Assembly (NCBI RefSeq): GCF_003319175.1
Contig: NZ_QOHK01000001.1
Coordinates: 558,001-622,000, forward strand
DNA length: 64,000 bases
Reading direction: 5' to 3'
Source of the DNA: Blastococcus sp. TF02-8
GTDB lineage: Bacteria; Actinomycetota; Actinomycetes; Mycobacteriales; Geodermatophilaceae
In this document: positions 56,004 to 63,306 of the stretch, one piece after another
Layout: every line of letters starts with the position of its first letter
How positions within the stretch are numbered: the first letter of the stretch is position 1
The notes under the pieces: model-generated
What the model saw: only the letters and a program-made list of their open reading frames with translations
The model's database searches: none
What the model was told of the DNA's origin: nothing
Made by a program: the position numbers and the translations under genes

Positions 56004-56680
56004 TGCGCGTCGCCATCGTCGGCGCCGGCGCCGTGGGCCGCTCGATCGCCGGTGAGCTGCTCGAGAACGGGCACACCGTCATGCTGATCGAGAAGGACGG
56101 CCGCAAGGTCCGCACCCGCTCGGTGCCCGGTGCGGAGTGGGTCCAGGCCGACGCCTGCGAGGTCACCTCCCTCGAGGAGGCCCAGCTCGCCACCTGCGAC
56201 GTCGTCGTCGCCGCCACCGGGGACGACAAGGCCAACCTCGTGGTCTCGCTGCTGGCCAAGACCGAGTTCGCCGTGCACCGCGTCGTCGCCCGGGTCAAGG
56301 ACCCGCGCAACGAGTGGCTGTACACCGAGGCCTGGGGGGTCGACGTCGCCGTCTCCACCCCGCGCGTGCTCGCGGCGCTCGTCGAGGAGGCGGTCAGCGT
56401 CGGCGACGTCGTCCGGCTCATGAGCTTCCGCAAGGGTGCGGCCAACCTCGTCGAGATCACCCTCGGCGACGACACCCCGTGGGTGGGCCACCCGCTGCGC
56501 GACGTCCCGCTCCCCCGCGAGACGGTGCTGACCACCATCCTGCGGGGCGACCGGGTCATCACGCCCACCCCGGACGAGCCGCTGGAGTCCGGCGACGAGC
56601 TGCTCTTCGTGTCCCACGGTGACACCGAGGACCAGCTGCAGCAGGTGTTCGCTCCCGGCGGGCCGACCGCCGCGGGCTGA
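56003..56680 (+). CDS. ceoC: TrkA-family K+ regulatory protein (CeoC)
   Basis: The 225-residue partner of CeoB with the same plan: RVAIVGAGAVGRSIAGELLENGH at the nucleotide site, VMLIEKDGRKV, VVVAATGDDKANLVVSLLA, and an RCK C domain from about 140 (VEITLGDDTPWVGHPLRDV). It starts on the overlapping TGATG of ceoB, so equal amounts are probably made for a mixed complex. Only about 30% alike to CeoB by eye, so the duplication is old. Same order in M. tuberculosis (Rv2691-Rv2692). Confidence 0.92.
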   Translation: MRVAIVGAGAVGRSIAGELLENGHTVMLIEKDGRKVRTRSVPGAEWVQADACEVTSLEEAQLATCDVVVAATGDDKANLVVSLLAKTEFAVHRVVARVKDPRNEWLYTEAWGVDVAVSTPRVLAALVEEAVSVGDVVRLMSFRKGAANLVEITLGDDTPWVGHPLRDVPLPRETVLTTILRGDRVITPTPDEPLESGDELLFVSHGDTEDQLQQVFAPGGPTAAG

Positions 56681-56734
56681 CGACCGTGCGCGGCTTGACG
56701 ACCGTGCGCGGGCTCGCGGAGCCCGGAGGAGCTG

Positions 56735-57499
56735 TCAGCCCGCCGCGGTGCGGTGCCGGTGCAGCCGGGCGACGACCCACAACGTGACGACGAGGACCAC
56801 GCCGGTCAGCGGGAGGCCCAGCAGCACCGAGAAGGTGCCCAGCAGCTCGACGTCGTCGGCCCGGTAGTAGACCCACTGCACCCCGGCCCGCAGCAGGAAG
56901 CTCGCCGCCCACAGCACGGTGAGCCACCCGTAGGCGCGCACCAGCCGCGGATCGTCCCGCCAGTGCCGCTCCGCCTCGGCCGGCGCCGCGCGCTCCTCGA
57001 CCGGGCGGCGGGAGCGGCCGGGGCGCAGCGAGTGCCCGGCCAGGGAGCCGAGATGGCTCGGTGCCAGGAACTCCGCGGCCACTCCGACCAGCGGACGGCG
57101 GAAGGGGACCGAGGCCAGCAGCACCACGCCGATCGCGAGGCTGCGCAGGATGCCCAGCACGAAGTAGTCCCGCGCCTGCCCCGACGCCATGGCGATGACG
57201 ACGGCGACGCCGACGGCGAACAGTCCGCTGACCGCCTGCTGCACGCTCTGCCGGCGTACCACCCGCAGCACGAAGACCAGCAGCGCGGCGACGATCGCCG
57301 CCCAGATGCCGACGCGCAGCCCGCCGACGCCGTTGGCCACCACGAAGGCGATGGTCGGCAGCGATGCGTCGACCATTCCGCGCCAGCCACCCAGCTGCTG
57401 CAGGACCGTGTCCCGGTCGAACAGCGGGGGCTGACGGGCGGGACCGGCTCCGGTGGGGTCGTCGGCCGTGTCGTCCCCGGCCGGGCCCGCTGCGCTCAC
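56735..57499 (-). CDS. DUF3159 membrane protein
   Basis: A 254-residue actinobacterial membrane protein of unknown function. After a polar 40-residue start come TVLQQLGGWRGMVDASLPTIAFVVANGVGGLR and about six helices; the loop between the third and fifth is basic (LRPGRSRRPVEERAAPAEAERHWRDDP). The GTG at 57499 has GGAGG 6 nt upstream. It is convergent with ceoC (Rv2693c holds the same place in M. tuberculosis) and 58 bp downstream of an OB-fold gene on the same strand, with which it probably forms an operon. Confidence 0.9.
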   Translation of the reverse strand: MSAAGPAGDDTADDPTGAGPARQPPLFDRDTVLQQLGGWRGMVDASLPTIAFVVANGVGGLRVGIWAAIVAALLVFVLRVVRRQSVQQAVSGLFAVGVAVVIAMASGQARDYFVLGILRSLAIGVVLLASVPFRRPLVGVAAEFLAPSHLGSLAGHSLRPGRSRRPVEERAAPAEAERHWRDDPRLVRAYGWLTVLWAASFLLRAGVQWVYYRADDVELLGTFSVLLGLPLTGVVLVVTLWVVARLHRHRTAAG

Positions 57500-57557
57500 C
57501 CTGCTCCTCCCGCTTGCTCCTCCGCTGCCGTGCACGGGCCGGTGCCCGTCGGCGGCG

Positions 57558-57935
57558 TCAGCCGGCGGCGAGCTCGTACCAGGGGTTGTAGATGACCTGC
57601 CGGCCGTCGAAGGCGGCGAACCGGCCCCGGGCGGTGAGCGTGCGCCCCGGCTCGATACCGGGGATGCGCCGGCGGCCGAGCCACACCAGCGTCACCGAGC
57701 CCGAGCCGTCGAACAGCTCGGCCTCCAGCGTGGGGACGGTCTCGCGCGGCGTGTAGACCACCGACTTCAGCCGTCCGGTCACGGTCACGACCTCGCCCTT
57801 GCGGCACGAGCTCACCGGCTCGCACCCTGCGTTGGCCGCCTCCGCGCGCAGGGTCTGCGCGTCGATGGCGTGGTCGTCGGCGGTGAGGCGCTGCAGCGTG
57901 CGCGACCACCAGCCGTCCGGTCGGGTCTCGGTCAC
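57558..57935 (-). CDS. OB-fold nucleic-acid-binding protein
   Basis: A 125-residue protein with a single OB-fold: GEVVTVTGRLKSVVYTPRETVPTLEAELFDGSGSVTLVWLGRRRIPGIEPGRTLTARGRF in outline, like the tRNA-anticodon type of OB domain seen in RecG or aspartyl-tRNA synthetase. It probably binds RNA or single-stranded DNA. The N-terminal 40 residues are helical. The GTG at 57935 follows TACGCT by 6 nt. The Rv2694c position and type in M. tuberculosis agree. It heads a two-gene unit with DUF3159. Confidence 0.9.
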   Translation of the reverse strand: MTETRPDGWWSRTLQRLTADDHAIDAQTLRAEAANAGCEPVSSCRKGEVVTVTGRLKSVVYTPRETVPTLEAELFDGSGSVTLVWLGRRRIPGIEPGRTLTARGRFAAFDGRQVIYNPWYELAAG

Positions 57936-57941
57936 GTCCCC

Positions 57942-57947
57942 AGCGTA
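57942..57947 (-). promoter_or_regulatory. -10 box of the OB-fold gene (leaderless)
   Basis: TACGCT on the minus strand, 6 nt before the GTG at 57935. Confidence 0.5.
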
Positions 57948-57999
57948 GTGCGGTCGGACGCAGACGGGGCCGCGTACGGGGGCCATCTCGGCGCGCCCC

Positions 58000-58713
58000 T
58001 CAGGCCGGACCGGCGGCGGGCCGGTCGGTGGGCGACTGCGCCTGCTGCTGGGCGGCGAGCTGGGCGGCCGCCTGGGCGGGCAGCGTCAGCGGCAGCGGCT
58101 CCCGCACCGGCATCGGCTCGCTGCCCCGGACGACGACGATCCCGCGGAACGCCGCCTCCAGCAGCTCCTCTCCCGCGCGGGCCTCGTCCTCCAGCGGACC
58201 GCTGAGCAGACCGCGCAGGAACCAGCGCGGACCGTCCACCCCGAAGAAGCGGGCGTGCCGCCGCACCGGCTGCCCCGCCGGCTGCCCGGGCTGGGTCGCC
58301 ACCGGAGCCGTCATGGTGCCGGCCAGCTCGACCCCGAATGGGCCCTCGACCTCGCGGAGCGACGCCCCCTGGCCGGATGCGCTGCGGCCGAGCTCGGCCC
58401 GGACGTCGTCCCAGATCCCGGCGGCCCGGGGAGCGGCGAAGGCCGAGACCTGCAGCAGCGACTCCCCCGAGCGCAGCGTCGCGGCGATCACCTTCTGCTG
58501 CTGGTTGAGCTCGACCCGCAGGTCCATGCCGGGCAGTGCGGGCAACCGGACGGCGCCCAGGTCGATGCGGGCCACCCCGTCGTCCGGGGCGTCGGCCTCG
58601 TCCCACGGCCCGCTGGTGGCCTCGACGTCCCGGATCCGCTGCTGCGGCTCCGGAGGGACCCCGCGCTCGCGGAGACTGCGGTCGATGCGGTTGCGCCGCC
58701 GTCCGAACGGCAT
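58000..58713 (-). CDS. DUF3710 family protein
   Basis: A 237-residue soluble protein of an actinobacterial family with no known role. Conserved part: GPWDEADAPDDG...RIDLGAVRLPALPGMDLRVELNQ, LLQVSAFAAPRAAGIWDDVRAEL, and RFFGVDGPRWFLRGLLSGPL. The C-terminus is rich in alanine and glutamine and probably disordered. The ATG at 58713 is one base after the dut stop, so translation is coupled to dut; this pairing is conserved (Rv2696c-Rv2697c), which suggests a task in nucleotide balance or DNA metabolism. Confidence 0.9.
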   Translation of the reverse strand: MPFGRRRNRIDRSLRERGVPPEPQQRIRDVEATSGPWDEADAPDDGVARIDLGAVRLPALPGMDLRVELNQQQKVIAATLRSGESLLQVSAFAAPRAAGIWDDVRAELGRSASGQGASLREVEGPFGVELAGTMTAPVATQPGQPAGQPVRRHARFFGVDGPRWFLRGLLSGPLEDEARAGEELLEAAFRGIVVVRGSEPMPVREPLPLTLPAQAAAQLAAQQQAQSPTDRPAAGPA

Positions 58714-58714
58714 G

Positions 58715-59206
58715 TCAGTCCTGCCCCTCGCGTGCTGATGGATCGGTGGAACGGTGCCCACCGGTGGAGCCGTGGCCGCCGTCGCCGCGCTCGGTGACCG
58801 GCAGCTCGGGGACCGGGACGAACCGCGCCCGCGCCACCGGCTGCACGACGAGCTGGGCGATCCGGTCGCCGCGGTGGAGCCGCAGCGTGTCCCGGGGATC
58901 GAGGTTGATCAGGTTGACCTTGATCTCGCCGCGGTAGCCGGAATCGATCGTGCCCGGCGCGTTCACCAGGCTCAGCCCGAGGCGGTGCGCCAGCCCCGAA
59001 CGAGGGTGCACGAACCCGGCGTAGCCGTCCGGGATGGCCACGGCGACCCCGGTGCCCACGAGCCGGCGCTCGAACGGCGCCAGCTCGACGTCCTCCGCCG
59101 CGCTCAGGTCGGCTCCCGCGTCCCCCGGGAGCGCGTACCGCGGGACGACGCCGTCCGGCACGGTCAGCAGGACGGGGACGTCCGGCTCGGCGAGTGGCTC
59201 GGGCAC
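58715..59206 (-). CDS. dut: deoxyuridine 5'-triphosphate nucleotidohydrolase
   Basis: Splits dUTP to dUMP and pyrophosphate, keeping uracil out of DNA and feeding dTMP synthesis. The 163-residue trimeric enzyme shows all five motifs: [48 protein letters not shown], and [14 protein letters not shown] at the C-terminus, where GDGGHGSTG replaces the usual GSGGFGSTG. The GTG at 59206 follows TAGTGT by 7 nt; the first three bases of that box are the stop codon of the gene upstream. Confidence 0.96.
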   Translation of the reverse strand: MPEPLAEPDVPVLLTVPDGVVPRYALPGDAGADLSAAEDVELAPFERRLVGTGVAVAIPDGYAGFVHPRSGLAHRLGLSLVNAPGTIDSGYRGEIKVNLINLDPRDTLRLHRGDRIAQLVVQPVARARFVPVPELPVTERGDGGHGSTGGHRSTDPSAREGQD

Positions 59207-59213
59207 GACGGCG

Positions 59214-59219
59214 ACACTA
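59214..59219 (-). promoter_or_regulatory. -10 box of dut (leaderless), overlapping a stop codon
   Basis: TAGTGT on the minus strand, 7 nt before the GTG at 59206. Its TAG is also the stop codon (59217-59219) of the upstream gene. Confidence 0.45.
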
Positions 59220-60077
59220 GCCGCGCGGTCCGCGGAGGTCGGCGAGCACCCGTCGGGCCAGGGACTCCGTCGCCCGCCGGTTCACCCGACCGGACAACGC
59301 GGCACCCACGAGGAACGGGGCCGCCGTCGGAACGGCACCGGCCAGGCGGCGGGTCATCCGCCGGCGCAGGGCGCGCATCCCGGCGGCCCCGAGCAGCGAG
59401 CCCAGGCCCTGCTCACCCACCGCGCGCTGCTCCGACCAGGCGGCGAGGTAGGCCTCCGCGCGGCGGGCGGCGTCGCCGGGCGGGCGGCGGCCGTGCAGCT
59501 CGTGCAGCTCCGCGATGAGCATGATCTCCACGGCCGCGACGAGCACGGTCTCCGCGCCCAGCTCCAGGGGAACAGCCAGCAGCGACGGTGGGGCGAACCA
59601 GTGCGCGGCGGAGAGGCCACCCGCGGCGGCGCCGACCCCGGAGGTGAGCCGGGCCGCGCGCTGGACCAGTGCCTCGGCGATCTCGTCGTCCGCGGCGCCC
59701 GGGTGGGCGGCACGGAGCCGCTCCCGGTCACGGACGGGCAGGCGGGGCACGGTGGCGCTCAGCAGGTCGCCGAGCAGGGCGCCGGGGCCGCGCCCGCCGG
59801 CCGGCGGGGCGTCCGCGGGCCCGTCCGTGCGCGCGGTGTCCGGGCCGGACGGACCGGCGAACGCGCCGGCGACCGCCCCCGCGAGGGTGCCCACGACGTC
59901 GCGCAGACCGCCGGCCGTGGACCGGCCGGCCGCTCCGCTCAGCCCGGCGACGGCGTCGGCGACGGCGCGCCCGGCGCGGGCGAGCGGGCTCTCCTCCGCG
60001 GGCGGCGTCGTCGTCGGCGAGGCGACCGGCCGCGGCGGCGGCACGTCACGAGGAGCGCTGGTACGCGGTTCGCTCAT
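59217..60077 (-). CDS. hypothetical protein with hydrophobic C-terminal half
   Basis: A 286-residue protein. The first 115 residues are rich in proline, alanine and glycine and look disordered; from [32 protein letters not shown] onward it becomes helical with hydrophobic stretches ([33 protein letters not shown]) and a basic end ([34 protein letters not shown]). This suggests membrane association. The ATG at 60077 has GAGGGGG. Position and alanine-rich nature match Rv2698-like genes, but orientation should be checked. Function unknown. Confidence 0.75.
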   Translation of the reverse strand: MSEPRTSAPRDVPPPRPVASPTTTPPAEESPLARAGRAVADAVAGLSGAAGRSTAGGLRDVVGTLAGAVAGAFAGPSGPDTARTDGPADAPPAGGRGPGALLGDLLSATVPRLPVRDRERLRAAHPGAADDEIAEALVQRAARLTSGVGAAAGGLSAAHWFAPPSLLAVPLELGAETVLVAAVEIMLIAELHELHGRRPPGDAARRAEAYLAAWSEQRAVGEQGLGSLLGAAGMRALRRRMTRRLAGAVPTAAPFLVGAALSGRVNRRATESLARRVLADLRGPRG

Positions 60078-60103
60078 CGGGCCCCCTCAGCAGCGGATGC
60101 AAC

Positions 60104-60161
60104 GGCCCCCGTGCAGGGCCCCACCGCGAGCGTGCGAGCGGAGGGGGGCACGGGGGTCCTT
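60104..60161 (-). repeat. dispersed structured repeat, type 2, copy 1 (DUF4193 terminator)
   Basis: A 58-bp element, 2 nt past the DUF4193 stop. Outer stem CCCCCGTGC/GCACGGGGG (60106-60114 with 60148-60156) with an inner CCGC/GCGG hairpin. A closely similar element lies at 63240-63295. Here it can serve as the terminator of DUF4193. Confidence 0.65.
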
Positions 60162-60163
60162 CT

Positions 60164-60463
60164 TCAGGCGCAGTCGCGGCAGTACAGCTGGTCGCCCTTG
60201 GTGGCGGCCAGGCGGCTGCGGTGCTGCACCAGGAAGCAGCGCGAGCAGGTGAACTCGTCCTCCTGCTTGGGCAGGACGCGGACCGTCAGCTCCTCGCCGG
60301 AGAGGTCGGCGCCCGGGAGCTCCAGGTTCTCGTTGAAGTCGGTCTCGTCGACGTCGACCGAGGAGGACTGCGCCTCGGCCCGTCGTGCCTTGAGCTCCTC
60401 GAGCGAGTCCTCGCCGAGCTCGTCGGTCTCGTTGCGGCGTGGGGCGTCGTAGTCGGTGGCCAT
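60164..60463 (-). CDS. DUF4193 family zinc-ribbon protein
   Basis: A 99-residue acidic protein of a family found in nearly all actinobacteria but not understood. It begins ATDYDAPRRNETDELGEDSLEELKAR, has an acidic middle (DVDETDFNENLELPGADLSGEEL) and ends in a zinc ribbon with two CxxC knuckles: FTCSRCFLVQHRSR and LYCRDCA at the very end. The ATG at 60463 follows GGAGGGG. The leader holds two strong hairpins. Rv2699c is the M. tuberculosis counterpart. The fold would suit binding to RNA polymerase or a nucleic acid; this is a guess. Confidence 0.93.
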   Translation of the reverse strand: MATDYDAPRRNETDELGEDSLEELKARRAEAQSSSVDVDETDFNENLELPGADLSGEELTVRVLPKQEDEFTCSRCFLVQHRSRLAATKGDQLYCRDCA

Positions 60464-60541
60464 GGGGGTGCCCCTCCTCCGTGTTTCTCGGGCGTCGTGC
60501 CCGTTCGTCTGACGCGGCGCGGGGTGCGCGCCGTCGTCCTT

Positions 60542-60626
60542 CCGGTCGCCGGTGGGCGACCGGTGGGTCTCTGCGGCGGAGGCCCGCTGCTGAGGCCCCC
60601 ACCCGGTCCTCCTCGCAGAGGACCGG
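60542..60626 (-). other. two strong hairpins in the DUF4193 leader region
   Basis: Two perfect 9-bp stems: CCGGTCGCC/GGCGACCGG (60542-60550 with 60555-60563, 4-nt loop) and CCGGTCCTC/GAGGACCGG (60603-60611 with 60618-60626, 6-nt loop), both in the 274-bp gap between DUF4193 and the divergent kinase-like gene. If DUF4193 mRNA starts beyond 60626 they lie in its 5' leader. Confidence 0.5.
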
Positions 60627-60725
60627 CAGCCCCCCAACGCCGAGGCGGCCCGGTTTGTGCCCGACCCAAGGAAGTCGACACATCGGGCCCGCGAGCGATC
60701 GGGCGGGCGGCGGAGCCGCAGAGGT

Positions 60726-60731
60726 TACCCT
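60726..60731 (+). promoter_or_regulatory. -10 box of the phosphotransferase gene (leaderless)
   Basis: TACCCT, 6 nt before the GTG at 60738. Confidence 0.5.
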
Positions 60732-60737
60732 GCCGCC

Positions 60738-61784
60738 GTGGCGACTCCCCCGGGTGCCGATCCAGCCGTCGTGGGCCCGTACCTGGCCTCCGCGCTGGGG
60801 CACGAGAAATGGCGATCGGTCACCGTCGAGCTCATCGCGGCGGGCATGTCGAACCTCACGTACGTGGTGACGCCGGAGGGTGGGACGCCGGACGAGGCGG
60901 TGATCCTGCGCCGGCCTCCCACCGGGGCGGTCCTCGCCACCGCGCACGACATGGCGCGGGAGCACCGGGTCATCTCCGCCCTGGGCCCGACACCGGTGCC
61001 CGTGCCGCGGACGCTGCACCTGTGCACCGACGTCGCGGTGCTGGGTGCGCCGTTCTACGTGATGGAGCGCGTGGTCGGCGTGCACGTCGTCAGCGAGTTC
61101 CCTCCGGGGTACGCCGACGAGCCCGAGCAGCGCCGGGCGATCGGCGAGGCCCTCGTCGACACCCTGGCCGACCTGCACTCGGTGGACCCCGCCGCGGTCG
61201 GCCTGGCCGACTTCGGCCGGCCCGAGGGCTTCCTCGCCCGCCAGGTGCGCCGCTGGACCACCCAGTGGGAGGCCACCCGCGACCAGGACCGGCCCGATCT
61301 CGACGCACTGGCCGCGCGTCTGGCGGAGACCGTCCCGGCGACCCAGCGGGCCGGGATCACCCACGGCGACTACCGCCTGGACAACTGCCTGCTCGACCCC
61401 ACCGGGCCCGGCCGGATCGCCGCCGTCCTCGACTGGGAGATGTCGACGCTGGGCGACCCGCTCACCGACATCGGGATGATGTTCGTCTACTGGCCGCAGG
61501 CCGGGGAGAGCCGTCCCTCGACGCTCAGCCCGGTGACCACGCTGCCCGGTTTCCCGACCCGGCTGGAGGTCGCCGACCGGTACGCCGCCCGTACCGGGAC
61601 CGACCTGTCCGACCTCAACTGGTACGTCGGTTTCGCCTTCTTCAAGTTCGCCGCGATCATCGCGGGCATCCTCGCCCGCTCGGCGGCCGGAGCCATGGCG
61701 GGCAAGGACACCAGCGGGTACGCCGAGCGGATCGGCCCCTGCGTGGAGCTGGGACGCGCCGCGCTGGAGGACGGTGCGATCTAG
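60738..61784 (+). CDS. phosphotransferase family protein (APH/choline-kinase fold)
   Basis: A 348-residue kinase-like protein. Features: GMSNLTYVVTPEGG (nucleotide loop), AVILRRPPTGAVLATAHDMAREHRVISAL, FYVMERVVGVHV (hinge), catalytic ITHGDYRLDNCLLDP, and metal-binding VLDWEMSTLGDPLTDIG. This matches the ACAD10/ACAD11-type phosphotransferase group, in which hydroxyacyl-CoAs are phosphorylated during breakdown of hydroxy fatty acids; antibiotic modification is less likely. The GTG at 60738 follows TACCCT by 6 nt. The longer frame upstream is not protein-like. Not part of the M. tuberculosis block, so perhaps a lineage-specific insertion. Confidence 0.88.
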   Translation: MATPPGADPAVVGPYLASALGHEKWRSVTVELIAAGMSNLTYVVTPEGGTPDEAVILRRPPTGAVLATAHDMAREHRVISALGPTPVPVPRTLHLCTDVAVLGAPFYVMERVVGVHVVSEFPPGYADEPEQRRAIGEALVDTLADLHSVDPAAVGLADFGRPEGFLARQVRRWTTQWEATRDQDRPDLDALAARLAETVPATQRAGITHGDYRLDNCLLDPTGPGRIAAVLDWEMSTLGDPLTDIGMMFVYWPQAGESRPSTLSPVTTLPGFPTRLEVADRYAARTGTDLSDLNWYVGFAFFKFAAIIAGILARSAAGAMAGKDTSGYAERIGPCVELGRAALEDGAI

Positions 61785-61847
61785 CGGCGCGGCGCGCCCC
61801 TAAGCTCCGGGCGTCAGCCCCACCGGGAGCTCGCCGAGGAGATCGCA

Positions 61848-62387
61848 GTGACCGAGCGCACCGCCGCCCGCCCCACGGTGCGTCCGCGGAGCGGCCGCCG
61901 GCCGCTGCCGCCGCTGATCTTCCTGGTGGTCCTCGCGGTCGCCGCCGCCGCGGTGTGGGTGATGGTGATGCGGCAGGACAGCGCGCGGGAGGCCGAGGAG
62001 GCCGCGGCGTGCGCCAGCGCCGAGGAGGCACCCCCGTCGCTGGACCCGGGCACGGTCTCGGTGCGGATCTTCAACGCCACCGACCAGCCCGGCCTCGCGC
62101 AGAGCGTGTCCGACGCCCTGGAGCAGCGCGGCTTCACCGTGGGCGAGGTGGCCAACGACTCCAGCGACCGCGAGGTGCAGGGCGTGGGCGAGGTGCGCTT
62201 CGGCTCGCGCGGCCGGGACCAGGCCCGTTTCCTGAGCGCCTTCCTGCCGGGCATCGGCCGGCACCAGGACACCCGGGCCACGGCCGAGGTGGACGTGGTG
62301 CTCGGGCCTGACTTCACCGGTCTGGCGTCCGACGAGGACGTCGCGGCGGCGATCGAGCAGGGCGCGGACGCACCCCTCGGCTGCTGA
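61848..62387 (+). CDS. LytR_C-domain membrane protein (Cei-like)
   Basis: A 179-residue protein with a basic cytoplasmic start, one membrane helix (PLPPLIFLVVLAVAAAAVWVMV, near residues 20-41) and an extracytoplasmic LytR_C domain (VSVRIFNATDQPGLAQSVSDALEQRGF, then VGEVRFGSRGRDQARFL and AEVDVVLGPDF). Two cysteines, one after the helix and the last residue, may form a disulfide. The GTG at 61848 follows GGAG. Position and layout match Rv2700 (Cei), needed for cell envelope integrity in M. tuberculosis. It probably acts in cell wall assembly. Confidence 0.9.
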   Translation: MTERTAARPTVRPRSGRRPLPPLIFLVVLAVAAAAVWVMVMRQDSAREAEEAAACASAEEAPPSLDPGTVSVRIFNATDQPGLAQSVSDALEQRGFTVGEVANDSSDREVQGVGEVRFGSRGRDQARFLSAFLPGIGRHQDTRATAEVDVVLGPDFTGLASDEDVAAAIEQGADAPLGC

Positions 62388-62402
62388 CGCCACCGTCCCG
62401 GT

Positions 62403-63221
62403 TCAGGGGTGCAGCTCGGTCACCAGCTCCAGGAACGGGCCGGCCACGGACGGCGCGACGGCCACCGTCATCGGCACTCCCACCGGCGCGCCTCGCAGGC
62501 CGGTCACGACCGCGCCCGCCTCGGCGGCGACCAGCGCACCCGCGGCGTGGTCCCAGGGGTTGAGGTCCAGCTCGTAGTAGGCGTCCACCCGACCGGCCGC
62601 GACGGCGCAGAGGTCGAGCGCGGCACTGCCGGACCGCCGGATGTCCCGGACGCGGGGCAGCAGCTCGGCGACCACGCGCCCCTGGGCCCGGCGTTGCCCG
62701 ACCCGGTACCCGAAGCCGGTGGCCACGAGCGTGCGCTCGAGGGACGCCGGCTCCCGCACCTTCAGCCGCCGCGCGTCCTCATCTCCCACCGACAGCCAGG
62801 CACCCCCTCCGGCGGTCGCGGTGAACAGCTCGCCGGTGGCCACGTTCAGCACCGCCCCCGCACGCACCGTGCCGTGGACCTCCGCGCCGACCGAGACGGC
62901 GTAGGCCGGCAGCCCGTAGAGGAAGTTGACGGTGCCGTCGATGGGGTCGACGACCCAGCGGACGCCGCTGGTGCCCTCCCGCGAGGCCCCCTCCTCCCCC
63001 AGGACGCCGTCGTCCGGCAGGGCCGCGAGCAGCCGGCCGACGAGCAGTTCCTCGCTGGCGGAGTCGACGGCGGTCACCACGTCCACCGGGCTGGACTTCG
63101 TGCCGACGTGGTCCCCGGCGCGGTCCTGGCCGCGGGCGACGAGCGCGCCGGCCTCGCGGGCGACCGACACGGCCAGGGCGAGCAGGTCGGTGGGGGCCGG
63201 GTGGATCGCGTCCGGGGGCAC
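62403..63221 (-). CDS. suhB: inositol monophosphatase family protein
   Basis: A 272-residue Mg2+-dependent phosphatase that releases inositol from inositol phosphate, needed for mycothiol and phosphatidylinositol. The metal-site motifs are intact: LGEEGASREG (the Glu), VVDPIDGTVNFLYGLP, and PWDHAAGALVAAEAGAVVT. The GTG at 63221 was taken because it gives a normal length. It is convergent with the LytR_C gene, 15 bp apart, and divergent from ppgK. suhB and ppgK are neighbours in M. tuberculosis as well (Rv2701c, Rv2702). Confidence 0.93.
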   Translation of the reverse strand: MPPDAIHPAPTDLLALAVSVAREAGALVARGQDRAGDHVGTKSSPVDVVTAVDSASEELLVGRLLAALPDDGVLGEEGASREGTSGVRWVVDPIDGTVNFLYGLPAYAVSVGAEVHGTVRAGAVLNVATGELFTATAGGGAWLSVGDEDARRLKVREPASLERTLVATGFGYRVGQRRAQGRVVAELLPRVRDIRRSGSAALDLCAVAAGRVDAYYELDLNPWDHAAGALVAAEAGAVVTGLRGAPVGVPMTVAVAPSVAGPFLELVTELHP

Positions 63222-63239
63222 GCCGACGATCCTGCCCCA

Positions 63240-63295
63240 GGCCCCGTCGCAGGGACCCGCCGCGAGCCAGCGAGGGGCGGGGCGACGGGGTCCTT
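63240..63295 (+). repeat. dispersed structured repeat, type 2, copy 2
   Basis: A 56-bp element between the divergent suhB and ppgK. Outer stem CCCCGTCGC/GCGACGGGG (63242-63250 with 63282-63290), inner CCGCGAGC...GCGAGG segment shared with the copy at 60104. The final CCTT abuts the ppgK -10 box, so the element occupies the -35 region. Confidence 0.65.
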
Positions 63296-63300
63296 ACGCT
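63295..63300 (+). promoter_or_regulatory. -10 box of ppgK (leaderless)
   Basis: TACGCT, 6 nt before the GTG at 63307; it directly adjoins the type 2 repeat. Confidence 0.5.
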
Positions 63301-63306
63301 GTCGGG

